In this document: positions 37,035 through 47,554 of the stretch, in pieces
How the letters are laid out: every line of letters starts with the position of its first letter
Numbering within the stretch: the first letter of the stretch is position 1
DNA from: Papilionanthe hookeriana x Papilionanthe teres
Lineage: Eukaryota; Streptophyta; Magnoliopsida; Asparagales; Orchidaceae
NCBI GenBank assembly: GCA_022702705.1
Contig: CM040421.1
Location: forward strand, 1,984,001 to 2,048,000
DNA: 64,000 nucleotides
Direction of reading: 5' to 3'
Program-made: the position numbers and the translations under genes
Notes under the pieces: model-generated
The model's input: the letters and a program-made list of their open reading frames with translations, nothing else
What the model was told of the DNA's origin: nothing
Databases searched by the model: none

Positions 37035-38280
37035 CCAATCATCCAATCTTTACAAACCGGAAAATTACCTGAAAATACTTCTATTGCCAACCAAATCAAA
37101 CAAAGAGCATTATCATATGCTCTAATAAATGATATTCTTTACAAACGATCTTTTGATCAAATGTGGTTAAGATGTTTAAACCAAGTTGAAGCTCAAGAGA
37201 TTGTTAAGGAAGTTCATTCAGGTTTATGTGGTGCACATCAATCTGGGCCTAAAATGAAAATGAAAATAAAAAGAATGGGTTATTATTGGCCAACAATGAT
37301 GGCCGATTGCCTTGACATTACAAAGAAATGCTATCAATGTCAAATACATGGGGTAGTTTTACATCAACCTCCAAATGTCCTACACCCAACTATTGCATCA
37401 TGGCCATTTGAATGTTGGGGTACCGACATAGTGGGCGCTATAGATCCTCCATCTTCCAAGGGTCATAAATTTATTCTAGCGACCATCGACTATTTTTCCA
37501 AGTGGGCGTAAGCAACACCACTTAGAGAAGTTAAGGCAGAACAAGTTCTTCATTTCTTTAAAACACATATCGTTTATAGATTTGGAATTCCTCGAAGAGT
37601 CATATCAGACAACGGATTAGCCTTCAAAAACACGAAAATGAATAATTTTATCCAAAGACACGGATTGATTGGAGGTACTCCACAATTTATTACCCTAAGG
37701 TCCATGGATTAGCCGAAGCTTTCAATAAAACATTGGTGCAAATCTTTAAAAAGACGTTGAATAACAGCCCGAAACAGTGGCATGAACAATTAATAGAAGC
37801 TTTATGGGCTTATAGAACTACATACCGAACTCCAACACGAGTCTACACCATTTGCTTTGGTATATGGTTACGAAGCCATTTTACCACTTGAAGTCCAAAT
37901 TCCTTCTCTCAGAATTGCGATAGCAAACAAAATAACTGAAGAAGAAAGTGCTAGACTACGACTTGAAGAACTTGAAAGTTTGGAAGCCAAACGTCTACAA
38001 GTCAAACAAAATCTCGAACTATATCAAGCAAAAATGATACGAGCTCACGACAAATTAGTTCGCCCCAGAACCTTTCGAATCGGCGAATTAGTTTTAGCTC
38101 ATCGAAGACCTATACTAGCTCATCGAAAGATAGGTGGTAAATTGAAACCAATATGGGAGGGCCCATATGTAATTGAAAAGACATATTCAGGAGGATCCTA
38201 CCAACTGGTGGATTGTTAAGGAGAAAGAATCCTGCCTCCAATCAATGTACGTTTTCTAAAGAAATACTATGCAACATAAA
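37035..38280 (+). pseudogene. Integrase of element 1 (broken)
   Basis: Integrase inserts the cDNA into the genome. The HHCC zinc region reads VHSGLCGAH...CYQC. The catalytic core has Asp in WGTDIVG, Asp in ISDNG and Glu in HGLAEAFN, with 35 residues between the last two. The C-terminal part has a WEGPYVIEKTYSGG (GPY/F) motif and no chromodomain. Breaks: TAA for the Glu after FSKWA (37509), frameshifts near 37670 and 37845, and TAA at 38217, with homology continuing to 38280. Confidence 0.9.
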
Positions 38281-38405
38281 AATAAAAATGAATAACGATT
38301 TATTTATAAACTGGGACAATAAATTCTTCTTTCCAAAATCATCTTTAATTTTTTATGACATCTGTTTCATTTGCTGAACAAATGTTTAAAAGGCTAAAAT
38401 GTCAT

Positions 38406-38424
38406 TTTGTCTTATTATTTTCAG
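38406..38424 (+). other. Candidate 3' splice site before AlkB
   Basis: TTTGTCTTATTATTTTCAG is a typical pyrimidine tract plus CAG. Sequence similarity of the AlkB ORF with element 2 starts right after it, and element 2 has an equivalent site (51504-51525). Confidence 0.6.
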
Positions 38425-39770
38425 GAAAATTATCTGAAGACAGACTAATTTTCTCGTTTCAAAATAATATGACCTTTGCCTTGGACCGTCAACACATGGA
38501 CGAGGGAACCAGAATTCATTTCAACGTTGACCTGTTGCAGGTTGAATCCATATATCACAGGTCGTTACTTTATCTGGTGAATCATAATGAAGTTAATCTG
38601 CAAACACCTTTGATAGATTTCAAACTCTGACAACCCGAAGAGTATGACTTCACAATCAGTGATAGCTCGGATGAGCAAGAATTCATGACTACTTCGAGTA
38701 CAAGGAGTATCTACATCGGGTAAAAAAATATGGTAACAGGACTTACTAGATCACAGAGATGAAATCATAATAAACGACTGAAGCGTCAAAAACAATTACA
38801 AGAAAAACAAAATATGGAGGATATTAGTCAATCGAAATCACGAACTATTAATACTCCATTTGAAGAAAAAAAATTTGCCTTAGAAACGACAAATCTAAAT
38901 CCTACAAAGAAAAATCAAGATGGGAAAGCGATTATCACTTCACCATCAGTCACACCTGCTCAGAGTTTGAAGGTGTCAGATAAGAAAGTTGACAGAAAGA
39001 ATCACTCAAGGGAAGAGGTGCGACGAATTCGCGCTATCAAATGGAGAACCTTTGAACAATATAAGCATGTGAACAAAAGGACAATAAATATTCTGGATGG
39101 TCTTAAACTGTTTACCAGAATATTTGATGAGGATGAACAAGTCGCTATCATTGATCATATTACAAAAGCCCGAAATCGGGGTAGAGTCGGACACCTTCGA
39201 AGGAAAACCTATTCTGAACCCAATAAATGGATTCGTGGCAAGGGCAGATAAACCATCCAATATGGGTGTTGCTACAATTATGCATGAGACAAAGAAGGAA
39301 ATCTCCCCGGAATTTTGCGACACGAACAAGTAGATCCTTTACCCACTGTGATAATTCAAATTATCAGACGACTTGTCACTTGGGGGATCATACCTGCAGA
39401 TTGTGTTCCCGATAGCTGCACCATCAACATGTATGATGAAGGAGATTGTATCCCTCCTCATATTGACAGTCATGACTTCGGAAGACCCTTTTGCACGGTG
39501 TCTTTAATGAACCGCTGCTCTATTGTATTTGGGAGGGAGATACAAATTCTCGAACCTGGATAATTTGAAGGAACATGCCGTATCCTTCTGACTTGAGGAT
39601 CAGTCCTTTTATTTCAAGGAAATGGAGCAGACTTTGTAAAACATTGCATACCCAACATCGATAGGCCACGCATATCAATCACTTTGCGACGGATGAAGCC
39701 TGACAAAAGACCGGTTAGATACCAAGCTATCCCGGAACCTGAAGGATTGAAGCCTTTAGAGTTACCGTAA
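38425..39770 (+). pseudogene. AlkB/ALKBH9-10-like dioxygenase ORF of element 1
   Basis: An ORF of about 448 codons without frameshift but with seven in-frame stops, placed between integrase and the 3' UTR. The first ~200 residues hold a block shared with element 2 (RLIFSFQNNMTFALD) and a Lys/Arg-rich linker. From about 39085 it follows the plant ALKBH9/ALKBH10 type, Fe(II)/2-oxoglutarate oxygenases that remove N6-methyl from adenosine in mRNA: LDGLKLFTRIF, RGKGR, QYGCCYNYA, NMYDEGDCIPPHIDSHDF, RPFCTVSL, NGADFVKHCIP and RPRISITLRRM. Iron ligands: His 39459, Asp 39465, His 39642; 2OG-binding Arg 39669 and 39687. Stops are TGA at 38628, TAA at 38720, TGA at 38760 and then four in the AlkB domain (39247, ~39289, 39561, ~39592). 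Confidence 0.88.
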
Positions 39771-40165
39771 TCCCATAAAAATGTCCGAACACCTGAAACA
39801 TGTTCGCAAATAATGTTTTGGAGTGTAGGACGTTTATAGACAGTCTGTTAACATCCAAGACTATGTTATGATATATATATAAGAACTTTTGACATATGAT
39901 ATATCTGTAGTTGTCGATGTGTGATATATCAGTAACTGTTGGTATGTAAAATATAAGTAGTTTGTTGCAGCATGCTATATGATATGTACACATATATGTA
40001 CCGTTAGCTTTTGCTTGCAATAATATGTACTGGTGACCTTTTTATGGAAATAAAATGAAATGTTGGAAAAATGTTCCCCATTGTCTATGATATGTCGACA
40101 GGTCCTAAAAATAATAAAATAAATTTTAATGATGAAATGAATAACTTGTGATAACTAAACATGAG
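39771..40165 (+). other. 3' UTR remnant of element 1
   Basis: A non-coding AT-rich stretch with imperfect GATATATC/TATGTA repeats between the AlkB stop and the insertion point of element 2. No tandem array of the kind found in element 2 is left here. The last five bases, ATGAG, should be the target duplication of element 2. Confidence 0.6.
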
Positions 40166-42246
40166 TGTCGGCATATTTTTAGGTTGAGTGTTGTATTTTT
40201 TTTAAAAGGGGTCGCCTACATAAGTTGTCGGCGAATCTTAAATTTAATTTAAATATAGATATAATTTAGAAAGTAGTATTTGATTTTGAAAATAATTTTA
40301 AATTTGAAGATTTTAAGATATGAAATCAAACCGATCTCACATCCCAAATAGTTTATATAAACAAGCACCGCATCACAAACCGTGTATCTATCCCTAAGGA
40401 TAAACACACTTTGCTTGATGGTGGGGCTCGGTTAAATAAACTAGAAGATTTGTGACATCCGTTTGGTCCGCGAACCAATTTTATAAGCCGACAAATTCCC
40501 CGCTTAATATGAAAACATTAAACGGGGTTTATATTACTCAGGTTCTTTAAAATTCCCTATAAGGGCAAGCCCCTATAGTTAATTACATCTTAAGTGATGG
40601 GAATCACCTAAGAAAACTCTCGATAATAATCAATAATTCTGCTCTCAAGAATTTCAAAGTTTAAGTTTTCAAAGAATTGAATTTTTGAATCTCGATAGGG
40701 AATGGATCGAGTTTGGAACATTTTATTTTGGGAATTCAAAGGAAGAAAAGTAGGAGAAATTACGGATTCGAAGTGAACTTCGATAATCTCCCGACTATCC
40801 TATTGTTTGACTTGGATTTAGGAAAGTCCTAATGTTTATTTAATGTTTTAATCTTGCCAATTTTAATTAATTAGGGCTTATATTTATATGATAGAATCAT
40901 ACAAATAGCTCGGAAGATATGAGGGTTTATGTCGTATCGGACGACTACACGGAATCCTAAGACCGGTTAGGGCTTAATTTGCAATGCAAATGCCTAACGA
41001 AGAGTTGAGGATTTATGTTGCACTAGGCAAACTACCTCGAAGTCCTATGGCTTTGTTGTTTAATTCTAGGAAAGTTTCTGTTGAAGTAGGTTCAAGTTTT
41101 GGCGACGACGATGGTCGTCGCTGCCCACCATGCTCCGAGCTCCTTGTTGTTGCGAGAGGTTTAGTTTTAGAAATCATAAATCGGGGGATGAGAAAAGTGT
41201 TTTGGTTTAGAGAAGTCTTAATTTCCAAGTGTTTTTTGTGTTTTAATTAAAACAAATCTTAAAGTTGATTATAACAACACCGGTTAAGATCCCATGGTTC
41301 CATCCTTCCGCATCATTATTTTTATCGGATTCACTTAGTCCGGATGAATTTGCTAAACTCAATTGAATGAGTTCCACACTTTCATTTAGACCGTGGGAAA
41401 TCCCGTTAGCAACACGTAGGTTACATCATCCGAGGTATTCCCGATCATCCAACAGGACGTTTTAATTCAGTTGTAATTGTAGTTTTGTGTTCGTTTGTGA
41501 TTAAATTTTGAGTTGTCTTATATTTTGAAATGTTGTGGAGGTGAATTTTATCTTGTAGTGTCTTTTAATTTAGTTATGGGTTTCGGTTTTGGTTTCGTCC
41601 TAAAGGTGTGGGTTTTCATGCAATCGTTGTTTATCATGCAAGAAAAATAAGTACGATGCGATTAAATAAATTACCGTAAAGTAAATCGCAATAAAATAAA
41701 AGCGTTCTCGGAGGGTCTTCCCGTCATCCCAAGCTGCACTTAAAACACGGTTAGAATATTTAAGCAAGTTCCTAGGTAAAGCTAAGGTAAGGGTTATGGT
41801 TTTCTACCAAATTCCTAATCCTATAGCTAGCCATTTCCTATGACGTCTAAGTTCCTTGTGTTTTTGGTTTGAAGACGATTTTCTTTATCAAAGAACAACT
41901 AAGTTCAATTGTTCTTATAAATATCCTATCATATTGAGGAAGTGCTTAAGAAGAATCCTAAACATCTTTTCAATATTTCTAGGATTGTTTTAAGTCCAAA
42001 TGAATTTAATTATGTAAATGAATCGATCGTCCGAGGTTTTCAAGTTTTGTTAACTTGCTCAGTGAACTAGGATATTTGAATGTCCTATAAGTGAAGTAAC
42101 ATTTCATTTAATATTCTGTTTAGGAGTTATGATAACTAAAACTTTTGAGGGTAAATTGGTGTTCAAATGGTTTGTGATTTAGCTTAATTTCAATTGAAGG
42201 GTTTAAATTTGGAATAGTGTTCAAGTTATTTTAAGCTTATTTCTTT

Positions 42247-42560
42247 ATGTCTTAGGTGATGTTATTTAATTCAACTTAATTCAATTTAATTTAATTTAAT
42301 TTAATTTAATTCAATTCAATTTAATTCAATTTAGTTTGATTTGATGTTACATTGAATTAATTTGATTTAATTTAATTAATTTTTTTAATTTAATTTGATT
42401 TAATTTAATTTAATTTAATTTAATTAATTTAATTTAATTTAATTTTAAATTTAATTTAATTTAATTTAATTTAATTTTTAATTTAATTTAATTTTTAATT
42501 TAATTTTTAATTTGATTTAATTTGATTTAATTTAATTTTTTAATTTAATTTTATTCATTT
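42247..42560. repeat. (AATTT)n array in element 2 LTR
   Basis: Pentanucleotide array with TTTAA/AATTC variants, orthologous to the AAATT array of solo LTR A and to 62705-63010. It lies in the predicted intron. Confidence 0.92.
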
Positions 42561-44369
42561 TAATTTTAATTAAAATTTTAAAAGAGTTCAATAATTTAAT
42601 TTTAGTTTAATGATTAAGTCTTTTAATGTTTTAAATTTGAATTATCATTTTAATTAGGAATTAAACATTAATGAAATGATTAATTTAGGGATTTTTTAAA
42701 TTAAAGAATAAATCTCTTCCTAATAATATCCCTATTTTAATAATTCCAATTTTATTATTCTTCCAAATTTAATCAATTATTTAATTAAAGTTTAATCATT
42801 TTAAATTGCTTAATGGGTTTCTACCCTTCAATTATTAAATTTCAATCATCCAAATCAGATTAGGATCAAATATTTTACTTGTTAATTTTTTATTAAACCT
42901 AAAGTTTTAATTAAGGATTAAAAGAAATTTAATTACCACTTTACCCTTTAAGCTTAATAATTTCATAACTCACTAAATTGAACTCAAATGAACTTGAAAT
43001 TTTTATGTGACTTCACTCATATGTCAATAAAGACATGAGAGGAGAAAATGTGATTTTTCTGTATTTAATTTATTTATATGATTATTTTTGGTAGAAAATA
43101 GAGATTTCCAAGGAAAATTTAATAACATGACCAAGGGAAAGTTTCTGTCCTTAAGAAAATTAGGGGACATTCCTAATGACCAGGGGACCACTTGGACCAA
43201 TTTTGGTGATTTTTTGAATTATATTATTTTTATTATAAATATTTTAAGTTCTGGAGTGTTAATTAATTTAAAAATAAAATAAATGTTGAAAAATGAATTT
43301 TATGTTTTTCAAAAATCTCTCTGATATCAAGGAAATCAGAGAAGCAAATTTTGCAATTTTCTGATTTTTCTATGATTTATTATAATTATTTTAGTGAAAA
43401 TGCTAGAAAATACATTTTTTAATTTTAAAATTACCCTAGAGCTTTAAAAATTAATATCTCACCAAATAGGCCTAAGAAAAATATGGGGTTTGTTCCTAAG
43501 TGATTAAAATTCAAAATGTAACATTTTGGTGAATTTTATTATTTTTGTGATTTTTATTATTTTTTAATTATTAAAAATATTAAAATACTTATTAAAAATC
43601 AACTTTTTTAGAAAATTGAAATTTTAATTTTCTTAAATTCCCCTGATATCAGAGAGGCTCCAAAACCAATTTGGTGAATTTTTGAAAGATATTTTGAAAG
43701 TTATGAATTTTTAAAGTTTAAAATGACTAAGTGGCTTAATCAACCCGATTAATAGGGCTAACCAAGTCCAATTGACCTCAAATTTTTATGGTGGGTTCTT
43801 CTGATCCTAAAGGTCAATGGAGAATTGATTTGAAGTCAATTTGATGTATGGTTAGCTCTAATTAATTAGAGACCTATTTTGAGTGTTTAAGCCGATTAGG
43901 GTTGTCTAAAGTGAACTAACTCAAAACCTATTTTTCCTAGGGTTCTACTGAGTCATAAGGAACATCACCAAATTTTCCTAGAATTTATTTCACAACATGC
44001 TATTTATTGGAATTAAAATACTCAAAACGAGTGACATGAATTTGAAAAATCAATAACTCTTCATAGGGATGACCTCCGACTTTGGAAAATTCGGGGAATG
44101 TTCCCAAATTCGGAGGCTTCAAAAGCCCTATGGTCTCATGCCATGGTGAATTGTATACATGCATGGAGAATTAAATGTATGCGAGAGAGTAAATAAATTA
44201 TAAAAAATAAAATACTTGATGAAATTAAATGATTTCTTTTCCACATTATTCTCCTCTGTTCACTGAGTAAGAGGGTATTTTTATTTTATTTTTCTGATTT
44301 TCCTACACAGAGTTATGAATTTTTGAAGTTTAGGGAATTAAATAAATAGAAAATATCCCTAATTTTCTA

Positions 44370-44580
44370 TTTATCCACGCGACGCCGCGTCATCCTCGGC
44401 ATCTCCGAATGCACACGCGTCGTGATCCCATTCGACGCCGCCATCCGAGTCAGCGCTCCCGGGGCCCGCTGTATCGTTCGGTCTTCTGATCCGACTCGAT
44501 CCTGGCCGTCCGTCCGCGCGTATATTAAATGGACGGCATCCGTTCATCGTCCCCAAGTGTCCTCACCCGAGAGCCGTCCA
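44370..44580 (-). other. GC-rich island of element 2 LTR
   Basis: A CG-rich block (ACGCGACGCCGCGTC..., GACGCCGCCATCC) orthologous to 9595-9805, with clear sequence similarity to that copy. It follows the donor-like site by about 170 nt in element orientation. Confidence 0.65.
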
Positions 44581-45169
44581 CACTAAATCCCTAATATCTC
44601 ACTCGATACTCAATGGATTTTCATGTTCTTATGCTCTATGGATTCGTCTTGAAGAGACGAACACATCTATACGGTTATCATGCATTGAAATTAAAGCATT
44701 TGAAATGGAGAATCTCCGAAGCTCGGGATGAAGAATTAGCTCATACCTTTGCTCGGAGAAGTGTGGCTTCGATCCGAGAGTTGTTGCACCTTCGATTGGA
44801 TCCTAGCAAGCTCCGGATGAAGTCTCCGGTCCAGTGAATTGTCTGAGGTTGGACTTCGACCACAGCTCGATCAGAAAGCTTGGAGGCTGGAGCAACTGGG
44901 TAGCCTGGAGATGGGGCTTTTGCTGGTGGACACCTTCCCTTGGTCGCGGTGAAGGTGTAGAACCAATCAATTTGGGGATTGGCTCGCTGTGGAGAAGTGT
45001 CCTGGTTTTTAGGCTAAAGTTTGAGCTCGAAATTGAGCTCATTGGAGGGAATTGGGCTGGAATTCGAGTGGGGATCAAATGCTCTATGTGTAGAGAGTGA
45101 TCCGGAATGATTTTGGCGCAGTTTCCTTAAGGTTTGGTTTAGCACCTCTCCGGCCGAGAGAGTGAGGGG

Positions 45170-45179
45170 TTTAAATAGG
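45170..45179 (-). promoter_or_regulatory. TATA-like box of element 2 LTR
   Basis: CCTATTTAAA on the minus strand, the same sequence context as in solo LTR A. It marks the U3 end. Confidence 0.55.
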
Positions 45180-47554
45180 CATGGTCGGAGGCTCTCTCGG
45201 GGGGTGTTGAGGGCTGGGATCGGCTGCTCCGGCATGTGAAGAACGACCACAATGGCCACCGGGGATGGGCCGGCTCGGTAGGTGAGAATTCCAAAGTTGG
45301 CTCACATGTGAGCTCTCGGCCATGGTGTTTTCCGGCGACTGGGGTGCGTGGCCGGCGAGCAAGGGTCACCCTCGGGGTCGAGTGGGTCGGGGTCGGGTGT
45401 TTGTGCAAGCAATTGGCAATGGCCAAGTGTAAAGGCTTTGATCCAAAGTAGAATGGGGCATGGCTAGTTTTGGGTCTAAATGGGTCAACCCACCCATTTG
45501 GGCTTGGTGCACCCTTCAAGGTGGCTTTGGGTGCTGTGGGGGATCAAAGGGATCGGCTGGTTTGGCATGGAGAAGTCTCCATCCAAATATATTTGGATTA
45601 AATTTAGGTTTAGGTGAATCATGATTAAGGCTAATGAGCTTTAGGGATTAAGGAAAGGGTCCCTCCTTCCTACCCAATATGGTATGGTGGAGTGTCCAAG
45701 GCTCTCATGGCTCACATGTGGCTCATGCATGGCTTCATGGCTCACCTTTGGCTTGGGGAAAGCTTGGTCAATTTCATGAAAATGGATTATAGGAATTTTT
45801 TTGGTAATTTGATGGAAATTTGTATGGAACTTGATTTGGAATGATTTGATGATGAATTTAGGACTTAGGTATTGAGTTTAATTGAAAGTATGATGAGGGG
45901 AAATGTCATATGGGCTTTGGGACCAATTTTGGGCCTTTGGATGTGGTAAAGGATGGGCTTTTAAAATGGTTTAGGAAAGTGGGCTTTTGAATTTTAAAAT
46001 GGATTTTGGGATGAAATTTTGGTAAAGGCTTGGGCCAAATAATTGTTGGTTTTGGTTTAGGGATGCTTCATGAATGGTTTGAAACAAATTTGAGGTGATT
46101 TGGGTTTGAATTGGGTTGGATATGGGCCTTTTTGGTAAAGAGGCTAAGGTGGGCCAAAATGGGCTACCATGGGCCAAAGTTGGGCTAGAGTTGAAATTGA
46201 TGTACAATTAATGTTGGGAAATGTTTATGGGAGTGTTTCAAAGAGGTTTTGGCTTTGGTTAGGTTTTGATTTTAGGATTTGGGCTCATTTGGGCTAGGTT
46301 TAGGTTTAGGTCAAAATTGGGCTTTTTGATTTTGGGTTGAATTTGAGTGGGGTTTGGGTCTAAATTTTGGGCAAATCATGTTAGTGTTTTGTTTATGGGG
46401 ATGTTAAGGAAGATTTAGAAAAGATTTGGGGTTAATTGGAGTTGAATTGGGTGAGTTTGGGTTAGGTTTGGGTCATAGGTCCAAATTGGGCTTTAAGGCC
46501 AAAAGTGAAATTGGATCCAAATGTCAATCAAATTGAGCTTGGATTTGGTCTAGATTGGTGTTGGGGATGTTGAATTGAAGTTTAGAATTGAATTGGACCA
46601 GAATTTAGGTCAATTGGGTAGGTTAGGTTTGACATTGGGTTTACTTTTGGGTTAAAATGGGTCAAATTGGGGGTTTTGATAAAAGTGGGGTAAATTGACA
46701 AAATTGGCCCATGGTGTAGTTGAACAAAATGAAATTGGGAATATTTGGGATTTTCTGGAATTTTCTGGGAATTTTCTGAATTTTTGAATTTTTTGGCTAA
46801 GAGGGGTATTTTGGGTATTTGGAGGGTATTGGGAGGTATTTTTGGAATTTTTGGTATTTTTGGTTATGGATGATCAATTTGAGTGATGTGGAAATGTTTT
46901 GGAATGATTTTGGAGAATTTTGGGTGATTTGGAAATTTTTGGAAAATTTGGGTAGTTTCAAGGGCATTTAGTAGGTTAGGTGGGTGTAGGGTCCCGGGGG
47001 TCAAAAATTGAAAATTTGGAAAATTGAAGATTGGGTGAATATAAGTGGAATAAAATCATTTTGGTTGAGCCATGAAGCCACATCAAGCCCATATGAGCCA
47101 TGAAGGGACTCATTTGAGGCATTCACTATGTTGTTCCAACCCTCTTGCTAAGGGTTTAGGGGTTTAGGACCATCCATGCGAATCACCCGCATGAGTCGGG
47201 AGGTCAAATTGGGTATGGGTGTGTTTTAGGAGGTGTATGGAAGTGTAGTGTATGAGTGTAGTGTGTGTGTAAGTCAGCCCCTTCATCGGACCAGAGCCAC
47301 CGCAGGGCGATCCTAAGGCCGAAAGAGTCCTATAGGAACTCATCCTTTAAACTTCCACACTTGATTTCAACCCTCTAGGTGATTAGGGGTCTACGGTCAA
47401 GTTTGTGGAGTTTGCGGGGAGTTAAGAAGTGGTTTAAAATTCTAGATGGTGAATCCCAATTCTAGTCCTCTAAGATAGTCGAAGGAAAAGCCTAAGGCTA
47501 GATCCTAAGTACTAAAGAGAGGAAGAGAAGACCTCATCGAAAATGAGGTCAACA

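Larger units (their letters stand above)
23292..40165 (+). mobile_element. Element 1: Tat/Ogre-like LTR retrotransposon with AlkB (3' end displaced)
   Basis: In order: a ~6.9 kb LTR, an Ogre-type primer site, an acidic leader ORF joined to gag, CHHC zinc motif, protease, RT with YVDD, RNase H, a second RNase H starting WELYFDGASS, integrase, an AlkB ORF and a short 3' UTR. The second RNase H and the CHHC knuckle place it in the Tat lineage; LTR length and primer site recall Ogre. At 40166 element 2 interrupts it, so its 3' LTR should lie past the window end. Several stops and frameshifts make it non-autonomous as sequenced. The 5 bp before it are GCATA. Confidence 0.88.
41734..44746 (-). other. 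Predicted leader intron inside the left LTR of element 2
   Basis: On the minus strand the donor-like CAAAG|GTATGA is at 44746 and the acceptor-like GTTTTAAGTGCAG ends at 41734, giving 3.0 kb. The acceptor sequence is identical to that of solo LTR A. Confidence 0.5.
40166..47554 (-). mobile_element. 3' LTR of element 2 (7.4 kb)
   Basis: It starts TGTCGGCATA and ends GAGGTCAACA on the plus strand. It aligns end to end with inverted solo LTR A and with the partial LTR at 60621. In element orientation the order is TGTTGACC, U3 (47554 to about 45150), R and U5 to CCGACA at 40166. No protein-coding gene is seen; frames in U3 and in the GC-rich island are not conserved with the sister copies. Confidence 0.92.

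Noticed and set aside
37035..38280. Chromodomain at the integrase C-terminus
   Set aside because: After the GPY/F motif the protein ends within about 25 residues in both elements; no chromodomain residues are seen, in line with the Tat lineage.
38814..39563. AlkB as a host gene inserted between elements
   Set aside because: It follows Tat integrase directly, lacks host introns and flanking DNA, and sits at the same place in a second independent element.
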